Of a stretch of DNA of 64,000 nucleotides, positions 1 through 10,660 are shown piece after piece; positions within the stretch are counted from its first letter, which is position 1, and the number at the start of each line of letters is the position of its first letter. Location of the stretch: positions 1,400,501 to 1,464,500 of the forward strand of contig PVNU02004100.1 of the NCBI GenBank assembly GCA_003013855.2. Direction: 5' to 3'. Origin of the DNA: Liriodendron chinense (Eukaryota > Streptophyta > Magnoliopsida > Magnoliales > Magnoliaceae). A program made the translations under genes and the position numbers. Below the pieces are notes generated by a model. It saw only the letters and a list, made by a program, of their open reading frames with translations, was not told where the DNA came from and searched no databases.

Positions 1-52
1 CACTTTCTTCTCATTTCTTCTACCTTCCCTTTCCGAAACCACTCAAACTAAC
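1..52 (+). repeat. 3' end of the 5' LTR of the copia element
   Basis: Matches the 3' end of the LTR at 8828-9071 almost base for base (CACTTTCTTCTCATTTCTTC in both) and is followed directly by the primer-binding site. The rest of this LTR lies left of the window. Confidence 0.85.
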
Positions 53-53
53 T

Positions 54-69
54 TGGTATCAGGGCAAGG
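54..69 (+). other. Primer-binding site, initiator tRNA-Met type
   Basis: TTGGTATCAGGGCAAGG directly follows the LTR end. It differs at one position from the usual plant copia site TGGTATCAGAGC, complementary to the 3' end of initiator methionine tRNA. Confidence 0.85.
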
Positions 70-678
70 AACTTCACGTTGACTAGTCCTACAGGATTCT
101 GCTAACGTCAGCTATTGTACGATCTGTATGGCTCCGTTTTGATCGGGAAGAAATGGTTTAATAGCTCTTGAATTTAGAAGAATTATGGTAATTTTTGTGA
201 GATTTTTAGAGCCCATATAAGGTATGTTTTCCTCAATTTTCTCCTCCGGCAGAAAAACCCCAAATCCCAATTTTTCTTCGATTTCTCCCAAATTAGTAGT
301 TATTTCTTTGGATTCTCCTCATGCTAGATCAGATTTGCTATGTTTGACTCTGCATGGAGTTGTCTGTGAGAGAGGAAGCAATTTGAGGGTGTCGTGGAGC
401 CAAATAGAGGGTCGGCCATACCGTTTTTGGGTCCATGGGGGTTTGACCGTACACCGAAACTCACAAAGTATGTGATGATGGTTGAACTTCATGTGTAGGG
501 TAGTGTTTGTGTTGAGTTCAAGCCTTCTGTGACTCTTGTTGCTGCATTGCTTCTTCTCACCATTTCTGGACCCTCAAACCATCATCTGGAACTATGTTTC
601 TGTAGATTTGTGAATGTTTCTACCCCGTGGTCCTCTCTTTGAGTAGTTTTACTCTTGGGTTCTTGTGTGTGGACCCTT

Positions 679-1580
679 ATGGAGGACAAGATGACTTCAA
701 GATCCGTTGTGGGACCTTCAAAACCGCATCCCTTATTAATCACAACCATAAAGTTGAATAGTAACAACTATTTGCAATGGGCACAATCTGCAAAGTTGTT
801 TTTAGGAGGAAGAGACAGACTGTGTTATATACCAGACAAAGCTCCAGATTCTACAAATGCAAATTTCAAGGCTTGGACAAAGGAAAACTACCAAGTCATG
901 GCTTGGCTGTTTGATAGTATGGAACCAACTGTGAGTTATTTCGTTATGTTTTTAACCTCAGCTAAGAAGATATGTGACACTCTTCATGACATGTACTCAA
1001 AATATATCACAAATGTTCACATTGATCTCAGAAGCTCTAGATTCTACACATGCGAATTTCAAGTCTTGGACAAAGAAAAACAAAGTCATGGCTTGGCTGC
1101 TTAACAGTATGGAACCAACTGTGAGTAATTCCGTTATGTTTCTAACCTTAGCTAAGAAGATGAGGGACACTCTTCTTGAACATATCATGAATGTTCATAT
1201 TGATCTCAGACATTGGAAGGTTTCAACAAGACTCAAGATCCCTGAAGGAGTACTTCTTTGCTCTTCAAGGTATATGGGATGAGTTGGACCTCTATCACCC
1301 CCTTCCCTCTAATTGTGCAACCAACTATGAGCACATATGGAAGCAACGTGAAGAGACCATATTTATGCAGTTCCTTTCTAGTTTCAACCCTGAGTATCAT
1401 GGTGTTCAGAGACAAATTATTGTCATGGATCCTCTTCCTTCCTTGACAGCTATCTATGCCATGTGCCAAAGGGTCACTACATCATTCGTCTCTCCCTCTG
1501 TCTCACCGGCTACATCTATGCATGTTGTTGGATATTGGTCTTCATTTAGCCATGATATTAGAGTTCCTACATGGGATACT
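679..1580 (+). pseudogene. copia gag, N-terminal part (disrupted)
   Basis: Begins MEDKMTSRSVVGPSKP and runs into LNSNNYLQWAQSAKLFL, the conserved start of the copia gag polyprotein (NY..W motif, UBN2/DUF4219-type). The capsid protein would package element RNA in cytoplasmic particles. A tandem duplication (841-1212) puts the reading frame out near 1040-1104. Later phrases such as LQGIWDELDLYHPLP and QFLSSFNPEY in other frames are typical of the middle of this protein. Coding stops at 1580, where an LTR has inserted; the zinc knuckle resumes after 5260. The start at 679 was chosen because conserved similarity begins just after it. Non-functional. Confidence 0.85.
841..1212 (+). repeat. Tandem duplication inside copia gag
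   Basis: Two head-to-tail copies, about 841-1033 and 1034-1212. Each starts GCTC(C/T)AGATTCTACA, reads through the TWTK and SMEPTVS coding phrases and ends in TTGATCTCAGA. The second copy is some 15 bases shorter and has diverged, so the duplication is not recent. It disrupts the frame. Confidence 0.85.
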
Positions 1581-2219
1581 TGCAACGCCCCGTAAATCGC
1601 CCATATTTGAATCCGAATATGTGCTCGGGCCTCGTCATGCACATCACCGTAAGACGACTAATCGGACGCCAATAGATTAATTAGACCACAGACCCACTAG
1701 ACTAAGCACTATACGCACACCTGGGAAGCCGTTGTGCCGCCCATCCCAAGTCGGATGAGCCCGATACTCAATGAGAGCCACGACCACACCGAGCTTGACA
1801 AGCTGGGATGGGTGACTTGCCGAAATTAGCGCCCAGAGCCACCCAACTGCGTCGTCCTGCGAATGCACCCACAGGCACAAGTATACTTGCACCAACAATA
1901 ACTTGAACAATCATTACAAGAAATGTTTTTCTTGTGTGGGCCACATGCACCCTTGCATCGCCAGGAAATGAGGAGCTTAGGACCTAAATATAACATTGAT
2001 CACATCCTTAGACCCGCAGCCCCGATCGGCGATCGGTGACCGTCGAAAAGATCCGCCCCTGTAACCGGCAAACGTCGCGTCCGATCTTCGTAAGGTCATA
2101 GCCCTGGGAAGATCTCGTGCCAAGGGAGTTGTTCAGCACGTTAGATCGGGCCGGATGCGCCAGGTGGGCCCCACATAACTGAAACAGGCTCAAAAAGGCC
2201 ATTTTAAGATGACTAAAAG

Positions 2220-3072
2220 CAGTGTTTGCATTATCTCCGATATTATCGAAATATCCCCGATATTATCTCTATTTCTAGCTCAGCGACACCGATAACACTG
2301 GTAGCGACACCGATAACACTGATAGTATTAAAAATTCTTGATATCGGTGATGTATCACTAAATATTGCCAATGTATCGATATCGTCAATATTTTCAATTG
2401 TGTAAATTCCAGGCGTCATTTGTATTGTCAATACATTGATCCCGTCGGTGTATCGCCAATATTTTTTATTGTATAAATTCCAAGTGTCGCTTGTATCGTC
2501 AATTTATTTGCAATATTTCGATAATATCACCAATGTATCGATAATATCACAAAAAATCTATATATTTAAAAAATTCCCATTTCATATTTTTTATGGGTGC
2601 ATGGTTGTATGTAGCACTCAATTTGTTGACGATAACATTGATAATATCATAATATTATCATTATCGCAACATGGCAATAACGAGACCACAGTCTTTAGCT
2701 TCTTTTTTAGTTGTTAACGATTTGTTTGGATATTTCATGTGTTGCCGATATTCTGAAATATCAATGGATGTTTGGATGGAAGTTCAGATTTTGGATGGAT
2801 GAGATGATTGGACTGAGTTCTTACGGCAGCACATGCTTTTAGGCCTTCATTAAATAGAAACCTATTATGTATGCATTCTTTATGCAAATTTTTTATTCCT
2901 AAATATGTAATTATGTGTATTTTATCAACTCCTGAGGTTTCATTGAAAAATTCCACTATTTTTCCCATTTTCCCCGCATTTCCGGTTATCAACGATATTA
3001 TCGGCGATATCGATATTGTTTCCGTATCCCCGGCTAGCGAAACTTGTAGTGATACCGAAACTTTGAACACTG
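2220..3072. mobile_element. Non-autonomous hAT-like element with GATATCG repeats
   Basis: Starts CAGTGTTTGCA and ends in the complement of CAGTGTTCAAA, flanked by the 8-bp repeat ACTAAAAG (2212-2219, 3073-3080). The 8-bp TSD and CA-TG ends are those of hAT transposons. The interior is rich in variants of GATATCG/CGATATTATCG on both strands, especially near the ends. No transposase coding is visible. Confidence 0.8.
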
Positions 3073-3112
3073 ACTAAAAGTACTAAGGCCATTTTCCCCA
3101 ATTGACCCAACC

Positions 3113-3120
3113 TATATAAG
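3113..3120 (+). promoter_or_regulatory. TATA box of LTR family A copy 1
   Basis: TATATAAG, followed some 50-80 bases later by a GAGA-rich leader (3169-3196). The same arrangement occurs in the other family A copies, so this is the likely LTR core promoter. The hAT at 2220-3072 sits just upstream of it. Confidence 0.5.
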
Positions 3121-5259
3121 TCTTATTTTCCAGCCACCTTTCTCATTTTCTCCAGCAACTCCAAAGAGAGAGAAGTGGGGGGAGAGAGAGAGAGAGGAGC
3201 TCTTGCATGTCAGTCCCTTGCGCACTACACGCGTCTACCAATGTATAGGAAGCAGAATTCACCATGAACCCGTCGAGTTCAGCCTTGAGGTAAGGGAATT
3301 GAACCCTACACCTGAATTCCTTAGCCTTCCTCCTAGAATTCTTCAATTTCCCTAACATGCAAGCCCCTCTTTATAGGTTTGCTGTGTTTCCCCAATTCCT
3401 AAGGTGCGGACCATTTACCTTTAGGTTGCTAGGACTCCAAATGCCATTAGACTTAGATAATACTTCAGTTTTCTCTCATGCATGCTAAATTTCCTTGTTA
3501 AGATGATATGGTAACTCTAATTATGTCTTAATTATGTTGGATTGTAGGTGTAGGAACTCTTTCTTTCCTTTTACCTTAATTCATGCACTTAGGACCAATT
3601 GCATGCTTGTGTATGCTACGCATGCCACCCACTTCACTTGAATTGTTCATCACTTGTTGTGACATAGGGGATTTTGTGTGCTGAATGCTTGAAATTGCTG
3701 TCATGTGCTACTAAACTGGTTATCTGTGGTGAAATGGTGTGTTATTATGCTTAGGGTTGCTATAATTCTTGCTTGACTAGAGATTCAAGCCTGTGATGTG
3801 AGACACCTACCTTAATTCGGGCCTTGAATGCTGATTTGTGTGTCGTCCGACCAGGAAATTGGATAGAGACAAGGGGCGGTCACTTGAGGTCGACCGCCCT
3901 CGGGCCAAGAAGGTCGATTTGAGGTGGAAGGCGGGTCACCAGTCGTGGTTGAGGACCACACGGGCCTTGTGTGCCCAAGGCCGGCCTTCCCATACTTCTC
4001 CTTGATCGAAGGGGCCGATCCAACGCCGGGTCGAGACTTGTATGCGCTGTGTGTATTGTCACCTCTAACTGAATCCAAGTACTAGCATTACCATGGGACG
4101 GCCCACTTATGAAAGCATGGCGAATCGATCCCCAAGTCTCATGAGCCCGAGATGGTGGTATGGGACCTATGTCCGAGCTGTCAGCCTACGCTGGAGTGGT
4201 GCCTCCTTGTATTGTCCATTGAGCACATGTGGAGGTGACGAGCCTACCACTTGACTATGGGTTGGGGTGACTAGCCCTCTCCCACCTGAATTGGGCGCGC
4301 CTGATGAGTCACGACCAAATCAGGCCCCTCAGGCATGACCCGAGGAGGGTTCAAGGGGTTACTGGCGATGATATGCGCTCGCCACGCAGGAAGCCAAATG
4401 GTTCCAGTTGGCCAGGTGATAGAGCGTTGGTACGGTGGCTTCGCCAACCGGTTGGATGCTTAAATGGACTAAATAAGAACTTGGCTAATCATACATGGTT
4501 CGACATGGCATGCATTGTGCAGGCAATGGGGTGGTGCCTCATCGCTGGCGGCTTAGGTCTGTGCGGGTGATATGGTGGTGCCACTCACCGTCGGCTGTGA
4601 CGAAAACTGGTGTTCAGGCATACATCTACACTCCATACATTCACACATTAAGATTTCTAGACATAGAGTTTATCTTATGCCTGTGCTTGTTATGTGCATG
4701 TGATTTAACCTATTACCTATGCCTGATTGCATTTGTTCCCTAAGTAACTTAGGAAAATGAAACCACTGAGTTGATCACTCACTCCCACTCTGGGATGGTG
4801 TTTTAAAACACCAACCAGACTACACCTATGATGCAGGTCTACTCGAGGCGGCGGCGACAGAGGAGCACGAGGACCTAGGTGGCAATGAGGACTCGTATGT
4901 CCAGTTCGCAGGTGACCAAGAGTAGGAGCACGAGTCATGGTCGACGTTTTGGGAGCCAGGCGCCATGGAGGCAACCCTGATGAGCGCAGGGTTATGTTTT
5001 GTGTACAGGGATGTGGGGACCCCTGGCGGGGCCTGTTGAGTGAGTTAAAGCAATTGTACATTTTGGATATTTCAGAGATATATATATGCTCACCCTCTTA
5101 TTTTGGTTGGTTATTTCATGATTAGTTGTTCCTAGCTGGGATTACTTGTGTAAATGATTATTATGCTACGCGTGACTGCATACATCGCATATTGTGAAAC
5201 CAGGGATACCAGGGACTGAGGATGTCTGCGGCCCGTGGCATTCGGTGTGCCACAATACT

Positions 5260-5830
5260 CAAGGATGTTGATAAGATTCTAGATTGAGCACTCGAGGCAA
5301 AGATCGTGATGTTGATCATGGAGGATGTGGTAGTCGTGGTCGTGGTGGAGGAGGATGTGGTCGTTACGTACCTCATTATTGCACTCACTATGGGGGTACC
5401 AACCACTCTGTTAATCGTTGTTGGGATCTTGTTGGTCGCCCATCTTGGGCGGGTGTGTCATTAGCTGGTAGTGCCGCCACTAGCTCCGAAAAGACTTCAA
5501 GGCCGACAATAGTAGAGAAATCTACCTCAGGTGATTTCGTTCTCTTATCTCCTGAGGTCTATGATGCCTTAATGCAACTGCATGTACGAGAGGTCCCTGA
5601 CACTTCCAAAGCGTGTATAGCCCAGTTAGGTACTGCCTTCCCAGTAGCCTCTCCTTCTTCGTCTTGGGTCATTAACTCTAGAGCTACCTCTCACATAATT
5701 GGTAAGTCTAATCTGTTTAGATCCTATTTTCCTTCTATCCAGTCATACTTTGTTATAGTTGCTGGTATATTTGGATCAGGTTCCATCACACTCTCCTACT
5801 ATGCATTTGTCTTCAGTTTTGCATGTACCT
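5260..5830 (+). pseudogene. copia gag zinc knuckle and protease
   Basis: Resumes gag after the inserted LTR. A Gly/Arg/Cys-rich stretch leads to CTHYGGTNHSVNRCWD (about 5380-5430), a retroviral zinc knuckle of C-x2-C-x4-H-x4-C form whose second cysteine is replaced by tyrosine. About 80 residues on, SSSWVINSRATSHI stands where copia proteases have WVIDSGATDHM. The catalytic aspartate (DSGA) has become asparagine and the glycine arginine. Both the RNA-binding knuckle and the protease are therefore predicted dead. A stop at about 5830 ends this frame. Confidence 0.8.
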
Positions 5831-7190
5831 AGCTTTCCCCTCAATCTATTATCCTTAAGCTCTCTTATGAAATCCTTGAATTGTTCAGTAACTTTCTTTC
5901 CTTTTCATTGTGTGTTTCAGGACCTCCGAACAAAGTGGATGATTGGTGGGAGCCATGAACGTGGAGGAATTTATTTTTTTGATGATGCACTTGCAATAGG
6001 ATCTAGTGTCTTGTCCTTAGATAAGGAGTCAGTGTCCCGATGACATTGTCGTTTAGGGCATCCATCCTTGTCTAGATTAAAACTTTTGTTTCCTTCCACA
6101 TTTGTATCAAAACCTTTAACCTATGAAACTTGCGAGTTCTCTGAACATCACTAGGTTGTGTTTCCTCCTAATTTATCTGAGAGAAAGCCATCCCATTCAA
6201 GTTAGTTCACTCGAATGTTTGGTGTCCTGCCCCTATTACTAATCTTTTTGGATATCGATACTTTGTTACATTTATTGATGACTGCACACAGATGACCTAG
6301 GCATATCTTCTAAAATCCAAGCATGAAGTTTTTGATATGTTCAAGTTTTTTCGCAATGAAGTGGTTAACCAATTTCAATGCCCCATCAAGGTTTTACATT
6401 CTAACAATGGGGGCGAATATATGGCGAATGCCTTTATGTCTTCAGGATCATTGTATCTTGTCATGTACATCATGTCCTCGAACTCATCAACAAAATAGCG
6501 TAGCTAAGAGAAAGAATTGTCACCTCCTTGAAGCTACCCGTGCCCTCCTTAGTATGAATCTTCCAAAAAGATTCTGGGATGATGCCCTACCTGCTGTTTT
6601 CCTGATTAATTGCATTCTTTCTCGAATACTGTCACACAAGTCTACATTTGAACTCTTGCACCCACGGGACAAACCTTTTCCGTTACCCCCTAAAGTTTGG
6701 GTGTACACGTTTTGTTCATATTCTTTATGGGAGTGATGACAAGTTGAGTCCTCGGGCCATAAAGTGTTTTTGAAGGTTACTCTAAGTCTCAGAAGGGGTA
6801 CAAATGTTATAATCCTTTGACCTATAAGAGGTATGTGTCAACATATGTCACCTTTATTGAAAAGATTCCATACTTTTCTACTGAATGGAGGTCTCTACAA
6901 CATCCTCTTACTAGTCAGGGGGAGTTTATACAATCTAATTCTAACCCCACACTTCTTCCAGTTTTATGTCTAGATGATGATAAAGTACTCCCTCTGTATG
7001 TCCCAAAGCCTATTCTTGTGTATCATCAACGAACTAAATCTTCTACTAATCATCAACCTACCACTTCATATGCTCTTGTCGGTGGTTCAGGTATAAGCTC
7101 TCACTCTCAACCTCATGATGATCTCCCATTGCTTTACGTAAGCCTTCCCGCTCATGTATAAAGCATCACATTAGTAATTGTGTTTCCTAC
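5759..7190 (+). pseudogene. copia integrase region
   Basis: LSSVLHVPSFPLNLLSLSSL and the following stretch are the conserved linker between protease and integrase. RLGHPSLSRL-like coding with the upstream histidines (zinc-binding HHCC domain) is readable near 6048-6080. The catalytic core near 6230-6560 is readable only by switching frames (FGYRYFVTFIDDCT, then HSNNGGEYM). The C-terminal part (about 6580-6700) has FLINCILSRILSHKSTFELL, usual after the core. There are several stops and at least three frame changes. Non-functional. Confidence 0.75.
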
Positions 7191-7249
7191 AATCATATTT
7201 CACCTTCTTTCTAGTCTTTTACAGCTTCCATATCCTCATCTACTATCCC

Positions 7250-8797
7250 GCAAAGTCTTAAGGAAGCCATGCGTAGTCCTAATTGGACTAAGGCCATGAT
7301 GGAAGAAATGCAGACACTAGAGAAGAACAATACCTAGGAGTTGGTTCCCTTACTTGAGGGCAAAAGAATTGTTGGATGCCAATGGCTTTACACCACCAAG
7401 TATCGCCTAGATGGTTTTGCCAACCATTATAAGGCACGACTGGTTGCAAAAGGCACGACTGGTTGCAAAGGGTTTTACTTAAACATATGGCGTGGACTAC
7501 TTTGAAACATTCTCTCCAGTGGCCAAACTTAACTCTATTCGCGTGCTCATCTCTGTGGCAAGTAAATTTGTCTTGGCCCTTATTTCAACTAAATATGAAA
7601 AATGCCTTCTTACATGATGATCTTGTTGAGGAGATCTATATGGACCAACCCTCGGGTTTTTCCATGCCTCATGGTCCTCACAATTCACCTCTTGTGTGCC
7701 GTCTATAGAAATCAATTTATGGTCTCAAATAATCTCCTTGTGCTTGGTTTGAGAAGTTCAGTCATGCTTTTCTGAACTTTGGATTTATCATTTGTACGCA
7801 TCCAAGCCAATCACTCCCTATTTATTTGCCATCAACCCATAGGAGTTGTGGTACTAATTGCCTATGCGGATGACATTGTAGTGTCTGGAGATGATATTGA
7901 GGGAATGGTGGCTGTTAAATCCTTTCTCAAAACTCAATTTGAGATCAAAGACCTAGGCGCTCTTCGGTATTTCTTGGGGATTGAAGTGGCTCGATCGAAG
8001 GTGGGAGTGGTGGTCTCTCAAAAGAAAATACGCCCTTGATTTGCTCTAAAAAAAGGGGATGCTAGGTTGCAAGCATGTCGCAACGCCTATAAATACTACC
8101 ATAAAACTCATTCTTGATGATGGTGCTCTCCTCTCTGATCCCGGGATGTACCGTCGGTTGGTTGGTCAACTTATTTATCTCACTATTACCCTGTCGGATC
8201 TATCATATGATGTGGGTGTTGTTAGTCAATTCATGCATACCCCTTGTACAACGCATCTGACAGCCATTTATCGTATCCTTCAGTATCTTAACCCAGCACC
8301 ACGGTAAAGGTTTGCTTTTTCAACATCATGGTCATCTTCACCTTTCAGGCTACTCCGTGCTAACAGTGCTGAAAGTTTACATGATTGATGGTACACATCT
8401 GGATACTATAAATTTGGTGGCAATCCTATCACCTGGAAGAGTAAGAAACAGTTTGTTGTTGCACGATCTTCTACCGAAGCCGAGTGTAGGGCAATGGCTC
8501 AAGCAATATGTGAACTGATTTGGCTTCGAACTCTCTTGCAGGAACTTGCTACAGTCCTTCCTTCCAACCATATTCCTTTGCACTATGATAATCAGGTTGC
8601 CATTCACATTACCAGCAACCCGGTGTTTCATAAGCGCACGAAGCACATTGAAATTGATTGTCACTTCATTCGGGAGAAGCTGGCTAACAGGGAGATTGCA
8701 ACTCCCTTTGTTCGCTCTAGGGAAACAACCGGCTAATCTCCTCACCAAGTCTCTCAGTCGAGATGCTCTTCTACGTCTTACTGGCAAGTTGGGATGA
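7250..8797 (+). pseudogene. copia reverse transcriptase and RNase H
   Basis: Starts with KEAMRSPNWTKAMMEEMQ, the conserved entry of copia RT. The active site YADDIVVSG is intact (YADD at 7863-7874). The end of the domain reads LGALRYFLGIEVARS. RNase H follows with HYDNQVAIHITSNPVFHKRT (about 8580-8645) and a C-terminal NLLTKSLSRDALL in another frame. A 19-base duplication at 7431-7468 and several stops break the frame. The copy cannot encode a working enzyme, although the catalytic block itself is preserved. Confidence 0.85.
7431..7468 (+). repeat. 19-bp tandem duplication in copia RT
   Basis: AAGGCACGACTGGTTGCAA occurs twice with no gap, at the HYKARLVAKG motif. Being 19 bases it shifts the frame. 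Confidence 0.9.
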
Positions 8798-8814
8798 TTA
8801 ACGTCTATGCTCCA

Positions 8815-8827
8815 ACTTGAGGGGGAG
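8815..8827 (+). other. Polypurine tract of the copia element
   Basis: AACTTGAGGGGGAG directly before the 3' LTR, the usual primer site for plus-strand synthesis in plant copia elements. Confidence 0.85.
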
Positions 8828-9071
8828 TATAGGAAAGATGATGTAATGCAATGTACTTATATAATGTTAATGTGTGGGTGTGTTGCGTACACCGTCTTTT
8901 TGTGCTCCTCAGGAGTATGTAAAGGTTCCCTTTAATAATCCAACAAAAGGTGTGTTAGGGTTTGTTTCTCTAACACACAAAGTGTCTTTCTCAAAAATAA
9001 CTCCTCTCCTTCTTCCTTCACTTTCTTCTCATTTCTTCTTCCTTCTCTTTCCCAAACCTCTCAAACCAACT
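8828..9071 (+). repeat. 3' LTR of the copia element (~244 bp)
   Basis: Starts TATAGGAAAGATGATG (TG to TA change at the end base) just after the polypurine tract. Ends CTCAAACCAACT, matching the 5' LTR remnant at 42-53. Confidence 0.8.
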
Positions 9072-9348
9072 CTGTTGACCATTGACCATTGACTTTGACC
9101 ATGGGACCCACATGCCACATATAACTCCACATCACCCTTTGACCTTGACCTTGACTAAGCAAGGCCAAGGCCTCTCACACCACCAACCACTCCTACCTAC
9201 CCCCATGGCCTCCCTCTCCTCTTCCATGCTATCTCCTCCCCACTCCCATGATCTCTCCATCCCTCTCCTCTCTCTTACCTAATCACACCTTACCTTCCAT
9301 CCCTCTCTCTCTCCATATCAGCAAGGCCCACTCCCCAATTGCTAGCCC
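9072..9348. other. Unassigned flank with short CT-rich and TTGACC repeats
   Basis: Contains TTGACCAT repeated near 9074-9101 and CTTGAC repeats near 9140-9160, then a pyrimidine-rich tract. TTGAC(C/T) resembles a WRKY W-box, but no gene is attached. Nothing coding seen. Confidence 0.4.
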
Positions 9349-9356
9349 TTCATGCC

Positions 9357-9870
9357 TAGGGCTGTAAACGGTTGGGTTCGGGGTGGGTTTAGCCAAAACC
9401 AGACCCGCCCATTTACTAAATAGGTCTAGGTCCAAATTTTAGACCCAGACCCTTTTACTAAATGGGCGGGTCTGGGTCGGGTCCGAGTCAAGCCATCAAA
9501 CCCATTTATAAATGGGTCTGGGTCTAGTAAAGGGAGATCCACCCAAACCCGTTTATAAATGGGTCGGGTCTAATGGGTCTGGTTCTGGATCTAGTTTGCA
9601 AGCACTTTTACAAGGCTTAAAACCGGATCTGGATGGGTCTAGGCTAGATGGGTCCCTTGAAACAGACCAAACCCGCCCACTTACTAAATGGGTTCGGGTC
9701 GGGTCGGGTCGGGCCAAATATAAAGGAAACCATACCGAGACCCGTTTAGCAAATGGGTTTGTTCTTGGACCCAGACCCGTACCATTTAACAAATGGGTCG
9801 GGTCTGGGTCGGGTCTAAATGGGTTGGGTCTAGGTACCCCATCGGGTCCACTGACCCATTTACAGCCCTA
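9357..9870. mobile_element. Non-autonomous hAT element built of GGGTCGGGT repeats
   Basis: Termini TAGGGCTGTAAACGG and CCATTTACAGCCCTA are inverted repeats. The flanks TTCATGCC (9349-9356) and TTCACGCC (9871-9878) are an 8-bp TSD with one mismatch. The 514-bp interior is almost wholly short repeats of the type AAATGGGTC/GGGTCGGGTC and their complements. No coding. The open frame across it is a by-product of the repeat. Confidence 0.88.
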
Positions 9871-9878
9871 TTCACGCC

Positions 9879-10236
9879 CCTAAGCTTGGAAAAGAAAAGG
9901 ACATAAATAGAGAGAAAAAAGAAGAGAGAGAAGGAGGAGCCATACTTCAAGCCATCCAAACCATTCATTAAAGGAACACTACACAAGAGGAAACAAGTGA
10001 GTACATCTCACTTACTCTTCCCCCTTTTGTTCCTCCTCGCATGATCCAAGGCAAGAGCTGACAAACCACCTAAAACGGTCTAGTGGACCCAAAACAGTCC
10101 ACTTGGATGTGTGGTAATGATGCTATGATCAGCCCACTAGGACATATGCTTATGATGCTTAAATTAGTTCACTTGAACATGTGTGAATAATGCTCGACTT
10201 AGTTCACTTGAACATGTGTGAAAGATGCTTGAATTA
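9879..10236. repeat. Flank ending in a 36-bp tandem repeat (left half)
   Basis: After a purine-rich stretch (9890-9945), units of the type AGTTCACTTGAACATGTGTG plus ~16 more bases recur from about 10165. The array is cut by the hAT at 10245-23790 and continues at 23791. No gene seen. Confidence 0.6.
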
Positions 10237-10319
10237 GTTCACTTCAAAGTTGTCAATTTGCTTATGCGATAATAAGGGATCCATCATGTGTGATCACTAA
10301 TGCGATCGCACAATCGCAT

Positions 10320-10660
10320 AAGCAATAGCACATGATCTTTCTTTCTTTCTTTTTTTTTGAAAAAATAAAAATAACAAATGGAAAATTGGGGAAAATTGGA
10401 AAATTTTCAGATTTTTTTTTCTAAAAAGACTATAACTACTCCAAATTGGTTTTCTCATGTATTTCAATCTAATTTGTGTGCTAATAAGTTAATAACCATT
10501 AGCCAAGATGATAAAAAAACTAAAAATTAACAAGTCAACAATTTATTAATAAAAGTTCATTAATTTTATTGATAAATGAAATCTTAGTGGTGTTTCAGTG
10601 AAGAGTGGGACTACTATTATGCACAATACATTACTACAAATTACACTTACAAGTTACAAC
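10320..10660. other. AT-rich 3' region of the hAT transposon
   Basis: Low-complexity T- and A-runs between the subterminal repeats and the transposase C-terminus. No coding or regulatory signal beyond the subterminal TATGCGAT repeats. Confidence 0.5.

Larger units (their letters stand above)
1581..5254 (+). mobile_element. Large solo-LTR-like unit, family A copy 1
   Basis: Begins TGCAACGCCCCGTAAATCG and ends GGTGTGCCACA, flanked by the perfect 5-bp duplication ATACT (1576-1580 and 5255-5259). It lies in the copia gag, and removing it rejoins gag to its zinc-knuckle region. No gag, pol, PBS or second LTR is present. It has a TATA box near the middle and a purine-rich, transcript-like stretch after it, as expected of a solo LTR. 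Four more copies of this family occur in the window. About 2.8 kb once the hAT at 2220-3072 is subtracted. The clade is not provable here; long gypsy LTRs of Del/Tekay type are one possibility. Confidence 0.8.
1..9071 (+). mobile_element. Ty1/copia LTR retrotransposon, decayed, interrupted
   Basis: The order is LTR end, primer-binding site, gag, protease, integrase, reverse transcriptase, RNase H, polypurine tract and 3' LTR. Integrase before RT defines Ty1/copia. The first ~52 bases match the last ~52 bases of the 3' LTR (about 9020-9071), so the window starts inside the 5' LTR. The coding region is broken by many stops and frameshifts and by a 3.7-kb insertion at 1581-5254, so the copy cannot be autonomous. 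Its own TSD cannot be checked because the 5' LTR start is outside the window. Confidence 0.9.

Noticed and set aside
4304..4743. Open frames of 82-88 codons in family A copy 1
   Set aside because: Not conserved in frame in the other four family copies and no domain recognised.
9512..9883. 123-codon open frame rich in Gly/Ser
   Set aside because: Lies wholly inside the GGGTC repeat array of a hAT element; open frames occur on both strands there.
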